From: an uncultured Prevotella sp.
GTDB taxonomy: Bacteria > Bacteroidota > Bacteroidia > Bacteroidales > Bacteroidaceae
DNA length: 6,505 nt
Direction of reading: 5' to 3'
Assembly (NCBI GenBank): GCA_946055365.1
Contig: CAMGFM010000078.1
Location: 1-6,505, forward strand
In this document: positions 1-6,291 of the stretch, in pieces
Numbering within the stretch: position 1 is the first letter of the stretch
Layout: each line of letters begins with the position of its first letter
Made by a program: the position numbers and the translations under genes
The notes under the pieces: model-generated
Seen by the model: the letters and a program-made list of their open reading frames with translations, nothing else
What the model was told of the DNA's origin: nothing
Databases searched by the model: none

Positions 1-287
1 ATAATATGATATGATGTGGAGAGTATGTAAATGACAGGCACGGACGTGGCTGTGGCTGGCGTGAAATACAGGCTGACAGGTGACGTGACAGGCTTTGTGG
101 ATGCCGCGTGGCAGTAGGCTGGTGTCGTGGGCTGGCTGTAAAAGCGGCATGAGGCTGACGGATGGAGCGACGGTGGCGTGGCTGATGTGCCGCGTGGCTG
201 CCTACATTCATGATGGCGCAAGCCATAGCCTTGGCTGTGGATTTTTATAAACGGAAAAAGATAAGGAGACGGTTGTCTTAAAATAAA
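1..287. other. G/T-rich intergenic spacer upstream of nadA
   Basis: No gene is supported here. The + strand is closed by stops within the first 30 bases in every frame. The - strand is open in all three frames from about 200 to the left edge, but all three translations are low-complexity (His, Pro, Arg, Ser, Gln) and nothing protein-like stands out, so this reflects strand composition. The + strand is rich in G and T and repeats short words: CGTGGCTG occurs at 45-52, 177-184 and 193-200, and CGTG recurs at 60, 84, 107 and 126. A weak 5-bp stem (AGCCA 221-225 with TGGCT 232-236) is followed by five T. AAGGAG at 263-268 lies 19 bases before the nadA ATG, too far for a normal Shine-Dalgarno site. 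No TAnnTTTG-type promoter box was found for nadA, so its promoter is unassigned. Confidence 0.6.
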
Positions 288-1280
288 ATGACAATGAAAA
301 AAGAATGGATAGAGAAGGGCTGCATTGACGAGCCTGTCGATGAGTCCGTAGACTTGAAAAAGGAAATAAGGCGTCTGTGCAAGGAAAAGGATGCCGTGAT
401 AATGGCACATTATTACACTGTGGACGACGTGCAGGAGGTGTCTGACTTCATAGGCGACTCTCTGGCTCTGGCACGCAAGGCTGCCGACACCAAGGCCAAG
501 ATTATTGTGATGTGCGGAGTGCATTTCATGGCGGAGACGTGCAAGCTGCTGTCGCCAGACAAGAAGGTGCTGTGTCCAGACCTCACGGCAGGCTGCTCAC
601 TTGCCGACTCCTGCCGTGCGGAAGACCTGCGGGAGTTCAAGGAGAGCCATCCCGGCTACAAGGTGGTGAGCTATGTCAACACCACGGCCGCCGTCAAGGC
701 TCTCACTGACGTGGTGGTGACCAGCGGCAATGCCAAGAGGGTTATAGACACGTTCCCAGCCGACGAGAAAATAATCTTTGGCCCTGACTATAACCTCGGT
801 TCTTACATCAATGCGGTGACCGGCCGTGACATGTTGTTGTGGCATGGCGGCTGCCACGTGCATGAGCGTTTTTCTGTGGCGGAGATTGTGAGGCTCAAGG
901 AGGCTCATCCCGAGGCCGTGGTGCTGGCACATCCCGAGTGCAAGGGTCCCGTGCTTGCCGTGGCAGACGTGGTGGGCAGCACCGCTGTGCTGCTTGAGTA
1001 TGCCAAGAGCCATCCCTCACATGAGTATATAGTGGCCACGGAGGCAGGCATACTCTATGAGATGCGCCGCGCGTGTCCCGACACGCTGTTCATTCCCGTG
1101 CCTCCCGAGGTGACGGAGGGCTCTGCCGGCTGCTCATGCAACGAGTGTGAGTATATGAAGAAGAACACCCTGCTCAAGATTTACAACACCCTGCGCCACG
1201 AATGGCCCGAGGTTGACGTGGATGCCGCCATCGCACGTGACGCGGTGGCTCCCATAGAGCGCATGCTCAAGCTCAGCTGA
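288..1280 (+). CDS. nadA: Quinolinate synthase NadA
   Basis: NadA is a cytoplasmic [4Fe-4S] enzyme that condenses iminoaspartate (made by NadB) with dihydroxyacetone phosphate to give quinolinate, the first ring of de novo NAD synthesis. The 330-residue product has the family motifs in order: AHYY at 40-43, GDSLALA at 56-62, GVHFMAETCK at 77-86, AGCSLADSC at 101-109, GPDYNLG at 165-171, LLWHGGCHVHERF at 183-195, HPEC at 215-218, ATEAGILYEM at 250-259 and CNECEYM at 284-290. By family comparison the three cluster ligands are Cys103, Cys189 and Cys287; Cys284 gives the CxxC spacing also seen in E. coli NadA. Length is normal for the family. The start is bounded by an in-frame TAA at 279-281, three codons upstream; a second ATG lies at 294. 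nadB and nadC are not in the window, so the gene stands alone here, facing the sulfatase gene. It appears intact. Confidence 0.96.
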   Translation: MTMKKEWIEKGCIDEPVDESVDLKKEIRRLCKEKDAVIMAHYYTVDDVQEVSDFIGDSLALARKAADTKAKIIVMCGVHFMAETCKLLSPDKKVLCPDLTAGCSLADSCRAEDLREFKESHPGYKVVSYVNTTAAVKALTDVVVTSGNAKRVIDTFPADEKIIFGPDYNLGSYINAVTGRDMLLWHGGCHVHERFSVAEIVRLKEAHPEAVVLAHPECKGPVLAVADVVGSTAVLLEYAKSHPSHEYIVATEAGILYEMRRACPDTLFIPVPPEVTEGSAGCSCNECEYMKKNTLLKIYNTLRHEWPEVDVDAAIARDAVAPIERMLKLS

Positions 1281-1285
1281 CACAG

Positions 1286-1339
1286 GAGAGGCACGCCCTG
1301 CCACGGGGAGCTTGACTGCCCGTAGAGTGCGTGCCTCTC
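1286..1339. terminator. Perfect 11-bp inverted repeat after nadA, possible terminator
   Basis: GAGAGGCACGC at 1286-1296 is the exact reverse complement of GCGTGCCTCTC at 1329-1339. A second stem nests inside it: ACGGG at 1303-1307 pairs with CCCGT at 1319-1323. The structure begins six bases after the nadA stop, lies between convergent genes and is GC-rich, all of which fits a transcription terminator or an mRNA 3'-end stabiliser. Neither side has an immediate T run (the first TTTT on the + strand is about 20 bases beyond the right arm), so this is not a textbook intrinsic terminator. A second, smaller stem follows (CAGGCA 1349-1354 with TGCCTG 1376-1381). The stem itself is seen directly; its function is inferred from position. 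Confidence 0.45.
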
Positions 1340-1421
1340 AATGTGTGGCAGGCATGTCCTTTTGACTGCATGTGTTGCCTGTTTGTCGTGCGGCATACAG
1401 CCCACGCTCCTGCCGTATGGA

Positions 1422-1523
1422 TTGTTTTTCTGCCTTACGTGACATCTTGACGTGCCTTACAAGACGGTTTGACATGCCTTGCAAGACGGCTTGCTTCATC
1501 TTGCGTGACGGCTTGACGTGCCT
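1422..1523. repeat. Degenerate 22-bp direct repeats between nadA and the sulfatase gene
   Basis: Three consecutive 22-base units occupy 1447-1468, 1469-1490 and 1491-1512, followed by a partial fourth at 1513-1523 that repeats the first 11 bases of unit 1 (TTGACGTGCCT). A looser copy, three bases longer, precedes them at 1422-1446. Units 1 and 2 match at 19 of 22 positions and share TTGAC, TGCCTT and CAAGACGG. Unit 3 keeps TTG at its start, CTTGC in the middle and GACGGC at its end. The centres of units 1 and 2 are near-palindromic (CTTACAAG, CTTGCAAG). The spacer codes for nothing convincing. The role is unknown: a protein-binding array, a source of mRNA 3'-end structure, or simple slippage-derived sequence are all possible. 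Confidence 0.7.
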
Positions 1524-1529
1524 AAAGGC

Positions 1530-2597
1530 TTACTTCTGTCTGTCGAGAATGAACTGTGCCGTCTGTGTCATGGCAAACGCATAGTCGCGCAGTCTGTCAT
1601 AGGGTGCGCCGTTCTTGCGTGTTGGCCTGTCTGTGCCTCCTTGCGTGTCATAGAAAAACGAGGCTTGCGTCTTGTTGTTGTAGACAAGGCACCTGGCGGA
1701 GTCCCTTGCCACGATGTGGCTGTCGGCAGAATAGAACACCATGTCTCTCTTTTCCTTGGTCAGGTCTACGCCAAAGCCCTCGTAGCTGTAGCTTGCGCCG
1801 AGCAGTGAGAGCAGTGTGGGCATGATGTCCACCTGCTGTGCGAGCGCGGAAGTCCTGCCCTGTGGCACTCCGGGGCCGCAGATGACGAGCGGTATGTGGT
1901 TGTAGGACTCGGGAAGCTCGCCGCCCACCTTGCCGACAATCTTGCCGTGGTCGGCGACTATCACATATATGGTGTTGTCGTGCCATGGCTGCTGTCTTGC
2001 CTGCGCAAGGAAGCGGCCCAGAGCCCAGTCGGCATATTCCACAATCTGCGTTTCGGGCGCGTCAGACTTGGGCTTGAAGAACGCAGGCACCCTGTAGGGC
2101 GGATGATTGCTCACCGTGAGTATCGTGGCAAGGAACGGCACGCCGCTCTTTGCCCTGTCGCTGATGGTGCGGAGGCCATAGTCAAGGAGGAAATGGTCTG
2201 GCACGCCAAAGGCGTTGACCACTTCATCGGCAGGATAGTTCTCCTGTGAGAAAATCTCGTCATAGCCGTTGGTGGTGAAAAAGGCCTTCATGTTGTCATA
2301 CTGCGCCTCGTGCGGCATGAAAAACATGTTGTGATAGCCCATTGCGTGCAGCACGGTGGGCAGGCCCTCGCGCTTTGGTGTGACAGTGCCTTTCATGAGG
2401 TTTCTGAACATCAGTGCGGGAAAGGAGTAGAGCGTGGCGGTCATGCCGTGGTTGGTGTGTATGCCTGCGCTGTAGCAACGGTCAAAGGCCATAGTGCCGC
2501 CGCTGTTGTAGAGAGAGTCGAGGGTGGGGGTGAGATGCTGCCCGTTGCCAAAGCTGTCCATGAGCCTTGCCGACATCGACTCCATCATTATCACCAC
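1530..2597 (-). CDS. C-terminal catalytic half of the LTA-synthase-like sulfatase (after the frameshift)
   Basis: This 355-residue open frame carries the extracytoplasmic sulfatase/phosphotransferase domain. Numbered from the GTG at 2597: Glu6 in MMESMS (metal ligand, equivalent to LtaS Glu255), Thr53 in NHGMTATLYSFPAL (the catalytic nucleophile, equivalent to Thr300), His165 in VSNHPPY (substrate site, equivalent to His416), and Asp216-His217 in VIVADHGK (metal ligands, equivalent to Asp475-His476). The equivalences rest on motif context and similar spacing, not on a computed alignment. Adding 295 gives positions in the restored protein. The frame remains open upstream to the C tract, where it reads P-R-R-H-N-V in front of this GTG, so the GTG is probably not a real start and no ribosome site was seen for it. 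Translated alone, the domain would lack its membrane anchor and would remain in the cytoplasm. All expected catalytic residues are present, which argues against a long-dead pseudogene. Confidence 0.85.
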   Translation of the reverse strand: MVIMMESMSARLMDSFGNGQHLTPTLDSLYNSGGTMAFDRCYSAGIHTNHGMTATLYSFPALMFRNLMKGTVTPKREGLPTVLHAMGYHNMFFMPHEAQYDNMKAFFTTNGYDEIFSQENYPADEVVNAFGVPDHFLLDYGLRTISDRAKSGVPFLATILTVSNHPPYRVPAFFKPKSDAPETQIVEYADWALGRFLAQARQQPWHDNTIYVIVADHGKIVGKVGGELPESYNHIPLVICGPGVPQGRTSALAQQVDIMPTLLSLLGASYSYEGFGVDLTKEKRDMVFYSADSHIVARDSARCLVYNNKTQASFFYDTQGGTDRPTRKNGAPYDRLRDYAFAMTQTAQFILDRQK

Positions 2598-2601
2598 TAC
2601 A

Positions 2602-3483
2602 TTATGCCGTCTTGGGGGGGGTATATGCGCCGTTTACCTGTCGTCTCAGCGGATGTATGCTGTCGCAGGGGCCCGTTATGTGCAGGCTCTGCCGCGCCTG
2701 CGCCACGGCGAGTCTGTCGTCGGCAAGGTGCAGCTGTCGGTTTTCCTTCCTCATGTCGTCAAGTGCCGAGGTGAGAAGGTTGAACATGGGGTTGATGCCG
2801 AGCTGGTTCAGGAACGGGTCGTTGCAATAATAGGCCTGCGACACCTTTATCGGGTTGTAGCCAGTCCTGCCTCTGATGCCGAAGACGCACAGTCCCGTCA
2901 GGGCGAGAGTGGCCATGAGCCTTGCCGCCACCAGCTTTCTGCCCGTGTGGTAGGGCTTGCCGCCTCCCGTGAGTCTGTCGCAGCGTCTGCGGGCGAGCGT
3001 AGCGGCATAGGCAAAGGCGGCGGTGAGCGCGGCATAGAGCAGTATATATATAATGTATGACGCTTCGCCCGTCACCATGCCTGCCGTCGTGCCTGCATAG
3101 CCAAACCATTCGAATATGGAGGAGTTGATGTTTCTGAAGAAATACTCGAAATAGGGAATGTTGGCAGCCGATGCCATGAACACTATGGCGCACATTATGC
3201 CATACCACCATGTCACAGCCCTGTGCAGGGCCGCGCTTGTACGGTCAAAGGAGGCCGCCGTGAGTGCCGTGAAGAGCGGCAGCACGGAGACATAGCACAT
3301 GGTGACATTGTCAAACCACAGTCCTTTTACAAACGCTGTAAGCACGCTGGCACCCGTGTCGCCCGACATATCGTGCAGGGCGATGTACTGTGCTGTGCGG
3401 AAAAGCGAGAGGGCGGCGAGGCCGAGGGCGTGTAGCTGGGCTATCCATGCCGCCGTGATGATGAATTTTCTGTTCTTTTGCAT
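2602..3483 (-). CDS. N-terminal membrane half of the LTA-synthase-like sulfatase (before the frameshift)
   Basis: This 293-residue frame has about five hydrophobic helices at roughly 7-28, 60-79, 89-109, 142-164 and 184-204, then a soluble linker with GRTGYNPIKVSQAYY (205-219) and NQLGINPMFNLL. KGLWFDN at 53-59, just before helix 2, matches the family's entry to that helix. Arg/Lys-rich segments (RRRCDR at 165-170) lie between helices 4 and 5. The frame ends with five residues (PKTA and stop, preceded by TP) beyond or at the C8 tract, so the product would be a membrane stub without the active site. The ATG at 3481-3483 is the only reasonable start: the next in-frame Met is residue 39, after helix 1. 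No Shine-Dalgarno site precedes it; a promoter-like box ends only four bases upstream. It is divergent from mutS. Confidence 0.85.
   Translation of the reverse strand: MQKNRKFIITAAWIAQLHALGLAALSLFRTAQYIALHDMSGDTGASVLTAFVKGLWFDNVTMCYVSVLPLFTALTAASFDRTSAALHRAVTWWYGIMCAIVFMASAANIPYFEYFFRNINSSIFEWFGYAGTTAGMVTGEASYIIYILLYAALTAAFAYAATLARRRCDRLTGGGKPYHTGRKLVAARLMATLALTGLCVFGIRGRTGYNPIKVSQAYYCNDPFLNQLGINPMFNLLTSALDDMRKENRQLHLADDRLAVAQARQSLHITGPCDSIHPLRRQVNGAYTPPKTA
2614..2621 (-). repeat. C8 homopolymer at the frameshift point
   Basis: Eight consecutive G on the + strand, read as eight C on the coding strand, exactly where the upstream and downstream frames of the sulfatase gene must join. The upstream frame reads ACC CCC CCC AAG; the downstream frame reads CCA AGA CGG CAT AAT. 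Losing one C, or gaining two, makes the gene continuous. No other run this long of a single base was noticed in the coding DNA of the window. Poly-C/G tracts of this size are known slippage sites in replication and transcription, and are also a common place for base-calling errors. Confidence 0.9.
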
Positions 3484-3543
3484 GATGCAAATATATATAA
3501 ATTTGTGCGGTTAGAATTGTATAACCCGTATTTTTTTGCCTTT
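3484..3543. promoter_or_regulatory. Divergent promoter spacer between the sulfatase gene and mutS
   Basis: This A/T-rich 60-bp gap separates the two divergent starts, so both promoters must lie in it or overlap the genes. On the - strand, TATATTTG at 3495-3488 is an exact match to the Bacteroidales -7 element TAnnTTTG, four bases before the sulfatase ATG; the mRNA would then start at or almost at the ATG. No TTTG -33 partner was found at the usual distance, so the call is tentative. On the + strand, TAGAATTG at 3512-3519 matches the same element with one mismatch and would give a short mutS leader. Neither gene has a recognisable Shine-Dalgarno site, which is usual for Bacteroidetes. Confidence 0.45.
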
Positions 3544-6231
3544 ATGAGTTCAAAAAACAATGGCGACGGGCTGACACCCATGATGCGCCAGTTCTATAAT
3601 ATAAAGAGAGAGCATCCCGACGCGCTCCTGCTGTTTCGCTGCGGCGACTTCTACGAGACCTATGCCGAAGACGCGGTGACAGCGTCCAAGACCCTGGGCA
3701 TAACCCTCACTCGCCGTTCCAACGGCAAGAACAAGGAGAGTGCGGAATGTGAGATGGCAGGATTTCCATATCACGCCCTCGACTCCTATCTGCCCAAGCT
3801 GGTGCGTGCAGGTATGCGCGTGGCGATATGCGATCAGCTTGAAGACCCCAAGACCACGCGCACTCTCGTGAGGCGTGGCATCACCGAGCTTGTCACGCCT
3901 GGCGTTGCGATGAGCGACAATGTGCTAAACTACAAGGAAAACAACTTTCTTGCTGCCGTGTGCTTTGACACGGCGACGTGTGGAGTGGCGTTTCTCGACA
4001 TCAGTACGGGCGAGTTTCTGGCAGGCGAGGGCACCTTTGGCTATGTGGAGAAGCTGCTTGCCTCGCTGCAACCCAAGGAGGTGCTGTATGAGCGCGGCGT
4101 TAAAAAAGACTATGAGGAGCATTTCGGCAACAAGATGTGCGTCTTTGAGCTTGACGACTGGATGATGACACCCAAGACATCGCGCCAGAGGCTGCTCAGA
4201 CAGTTTGGCACGGCATCGCTCAAGGGCTTCGGCGTGGACGGCATGAAGTATGCCGTGGTGGCGGCAGGCGCGATACTGCAATACCTTGACATGACGCAGC
4301 ACACGCAGACGGGCCACATCAACTCCATATCGAGGATAGACGAGGAGCGTTATGTGCGCCTTGACCGCTTCACCATCCACTCCCTCGAGCTGCTTGCCCC
4401 CATGCAGGAGGGCGGCACCTCACTGCTCGGTGTCGTCGATCGCACCGTCACCCCCATGGGCGGCCGCCAGATAAGACGCTGGATGATATTTCCCCTGCGC
4501 GACGTGTCTGCCGTCAACGAGCGTCTTGACGTTGTGGAGCATTTTTGCGGCCATCCCGACTTCCGCCAGTTCACCGACGGCCATCTCCACAGGATATGCG
4601 ACATGGAGCGCATCATCTCCAAGGTGGCAGTGGGCAGGGTTTCGCCGCGCGAGGTGGTGCAGCTGCGCCTTGCCTTGCAGGCGATAGGGCCGCTCAAGTC
4701 GGCCTGCATGAGCGAGGACTGCGCCATCTTGCGGTCCATAGGCGAGCAGCTGGCTCCGCTTGACTCGCTGCGCGAGCGCATAGAGAGGGAGATACAGAGC
4801 GACCCGCCGCTGTTGGTCAACAAGGGAGGCGTGATAGCCGACGGCTACAACGACGAGCTTGACGAGCTGCGCCGCATATCCAAGGGCGGGCGCGACTATC
4901 TGCTCAAGATACAGGAGCGCGAGCAGGAGGCCACGGGCATACCCTCGCTCAAGGTGGGCTACAACAACGTGTTCGGATATTACCTTGAGGTGCGCAACAC
5001 CTACCGCGACAGCGTGCCGCAGGACTGGATACGCAAGCAGACGCTCGCAAACGCGGAGCGTTACATCACACAAGAGCTTAAGGAATATGAGGAGAAAATC
5101 ATGGGCGCGGACGACAAGATACTCGCCCTTGAGACAAGACTCTTCAATGAGCTTGTGGGTTACATGCAGCAATATGTGCCTCAGATACAGACCGACGCCA
5201 GTGTCATAGCGCGCATAGACTGCCTGCTGTCCTTTGCAAAGGCTGCCGTGGAGCATGGCTACGTGCGCCCCGTCGTGGCAGACGACGACGTGCTTGACAT
5301 AAAGGCAGGCAGGCATCCCGTGATTGAGACACAGATGGCGATAGGGGAGTGTTATGTGCCTAATGACATCATGCTCGACACCGAAAACCAGCAGATAGCC
5401 ATCATCACGGGCCCCAACATGGCGGGCAAGTCGGCGTTGCTGAGGCAGACGGCCCTCATAACGCTGCTCGCACAGACGGGTTGCTTCGTGCCTGCCGACA
5501 GTGCGCACATAGGAATGGTGGACAAGATATTCACGCGAGTGGGTGCTTCTGACAACATCTCGCTCGGCGAGTCGACGTTTATGGTGGAGATGACAGAGGC
5601 GTCAGACATTCTCAACAACGTCACGCCGCGCTCCCTCGTGCTGTTTGACGAGCTGGGCCGCGGCACGTCCACCTATGACGGCATATCCATCGCCTGGGCC
5701 ATAGTGGAACACCTGCACGAGTGTCCCAAGGCACGTGCGCGCACTCTCTTTGCCACACATTATCATGAGCTCAACGAGATGGAGAAGATGTTTGGGCGCA
5801 TAAAGAACTATAACGTGTCGGTGAAGGAGATGGACGGAAAGGTGATTTTCATGCGCAAACTACAGAGAGGCGGCAGCGGACACAGCTTTGGCATACACGT
5901 GGCAGAGATAGCTGGTATGCCAAAGAGCATCGTCAGGCGGGCGGAAGTGATACTGAGACAGCTGGAGGAGGACAACGCGGGTATGGGCAAGTCTTCGTCT
6001 GACAGCACCGAAGAGGGTAGGGGCGGCAGGCGCAAGGCGGCAAAGCCCGACACGAGAGCCTTGACAGGCTCGGGCAGGAACATGCAGCTCAGCTTCTTTC
6101 AGCTCGACGACCCCGTGTTGAGCCAAGTGAGAGACGAGATAATAGGGCTTGACATCAACAATCTCACGCCCATGGAGGCGTTGAACAAGCTCTTCGGGAT
6201 AAAGAGAATACTTACAGGCAAGAGAGATTAG
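3544..6231 (+). CDS. mutS: DNA mismatch repair protein MutS
   Basis: MutS is the ATPase that recognises mismatches and small loops behind the replication fork and recruits MutL. The 895-residue product has the complete family layout. The mismatch-recognition domain contains the Phe-X-Glu wedge in GDFYETY (Phe36, Glu38, the same numbers as in E. coli). The connector follows, then the core and clamp domains including VGYNNVFGYYLEV from 471. The ATPase domain has Walker A GPNMAGKS at 623-630, Walker B LVLFDELGRGTSTYDG with Asp702-Glu703, and FATHYHEL with His739. A charged, Ser/Gly-rich linker (about 811-846) leads to QLSFF at 848-852, which fits the beta-clamp-binding pentapeptide consensus, and to a Bacteroidetes-type tail (LTPMEALNKL). 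The frame is open upstream to an ATG at 3478, but that start would overlap the divergent gene and add a non-family extension (YNPYFFAF), so the ATG at 3544 is chosen. No mutL is in the window. The gene looks intact and functional. Confidence 0.96.
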   Translation: MSSKNNGDGLTPMMRQFYNIKREHPDALLLFRCGDFYETYAEDAVTASKTLGITLTRRSNGKNKESAECEMAGFPYHALDSYLPKLVRAGMRVAICDQLEDPKTTRTLVRRGITELVTPGVAMSDNVLNYKENNFLAAVCFDTATCGVAFLDISTGEFLAGEGTFGYVEKLLASLQPKEVLYERGVKKDYEEHFGNKMCVFELDDWMMTPKTSRQRLLRQFGTASLKGFGVDGMKYAVVAAGAILQYLDMTQHTQTGHINSISRIDEERYVRLDRFTIHSLELLAPMQEGGTSLLGVVDRTVTPMGGRQIRRWMIFPLRDVSAVNERLDVVEHFCGHPDFRQFTDGHLHRICDMERIISKVAVGRVSPREVVQLRLALQAIGPLKSACMSEDCAILRSIGEQLAPLDSLRERIEREIQSDPPLLVNKGGVIADGYNDELDELRRISKGGRDYLLKIQEREQEATGIPSLKVGYNNVFGYYLEVRNTYRDSVPQDWIRKQTLANAERYITQELKEYEEKIMGADDKILALETRLFNELVGYMQQYVPQIQTDASVIARIDCLLSFAKAAVEHGYVRPVVADDDVLDIKAGRHPVIETQMAIGECYVPNDIMLDTENQQIAIITGPNMAGKSALLRQTALITLLAQTGCFVPADSAHIGMVDKIFTRVGASDNISLGESTFMVEMTEASDILNNVTPRSLVLFDELGRGTSTYDGISIAWAIVEHLHECPKARARTLFATHYHELNEMEKMFGRIKNYNVSVKEMDGKVIFMRKLQRGGSGHSFGIHVAEIAGMPKSIVRRAEVILRQLEEDNAGMGKSSSDSTEEGRGGRRKAAKPDTRALTGSGRNMQLSFFQLDDPVLSQVRDEIIGLDINNLTPMEALNKLFGIKRILTGKRD

Positions 6232-6291
6232 GCTTGCCGTCGGCACACTCACAGCCCCTTACTTTTTTTATGTCGGCACTCCGCGCTGCGT

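Larger units (their letters stand above)
1530..3483 (-). pseudogene. LTA-synthase/phosphoglycerol-transferase family sulfatase, whole locus split by a +1 frameshift
   Basis: Read as one gene, this locus encodes a 650-residue protein with the full LtaS-type layout: five N-terminal transmembrane helices, a linker, then an extracytoplasmic alkaline-phosphatase-fold (sulfatase) domain. S. aureus LtaS is of nearly the same length. As written, the reading frame breaks at a run of eight C on the coding strand (2621-2614). Eight C lead to …TPPKTA and a stop at 2602-2604; seven C would give …TPPRRHNVVVIMMESMS…, a seamless family junction in which the hydrophobic strand precedes the metal-binding ESM. 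Family members transfer a polar head group such as glycerol phosphate from a lipid onto a glycan or lipid; Gram-negative Bacteroidales are not known for lipoteichoic acid, so the substrate here is open. The gene may be phase-variable, decoded by slippage, truly broken, or intact with a sequencing error. Apart from the single shift it shows no decay. Confidence 0.85.

Noticed and set aside
1..226. A - strand frame starting at 226 and running off the left edge
   Set aside because: All three - frames are open there, and the product is low-complexity. Nothing favours this frame over the other two.
231..251. A sigma-70-like promoter for nadA (TTGGCT and TATAAA)
   Set aside because: The gap between the boxes is only nine bases and the Bacteroidales-type TAnnTTTG element is absent.
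1372..1584. A 70-codon + strand frame in the convergent spacer
   Set aside because: It is built from the 22-bp repeats, runs into the sulfatase 3' end and is Cys-rich without family features. The repeat explains its periodic residues.
3478..3543. A 22-residue N-terminal extension of MutS from the ATG at 3478
   Set aside because: It would overlap the start of the divergent gene and cover the promoter spacer. With the ATG at 3544 the Phe-X-Glu motif falls at 36-38, as in E. coli MutS.
4420..5508. A 362-codon open frame on the - strand opposite mutS
   Set aside because: It lies wholly antisense to a clear mutS, and its translation has no recognisable motif. Long antisense frames are common opposite moderately GC-rich genes.
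6231..6269. A possible intrinsic terminator after mutS (GGCT…AGCC with inner GCCG/CGGC, then seven T at 6263-6269)
   Set aside because: The stem is interrupted, the arms are only four bases and the T run is separated from it by six bases. Too weak to call.
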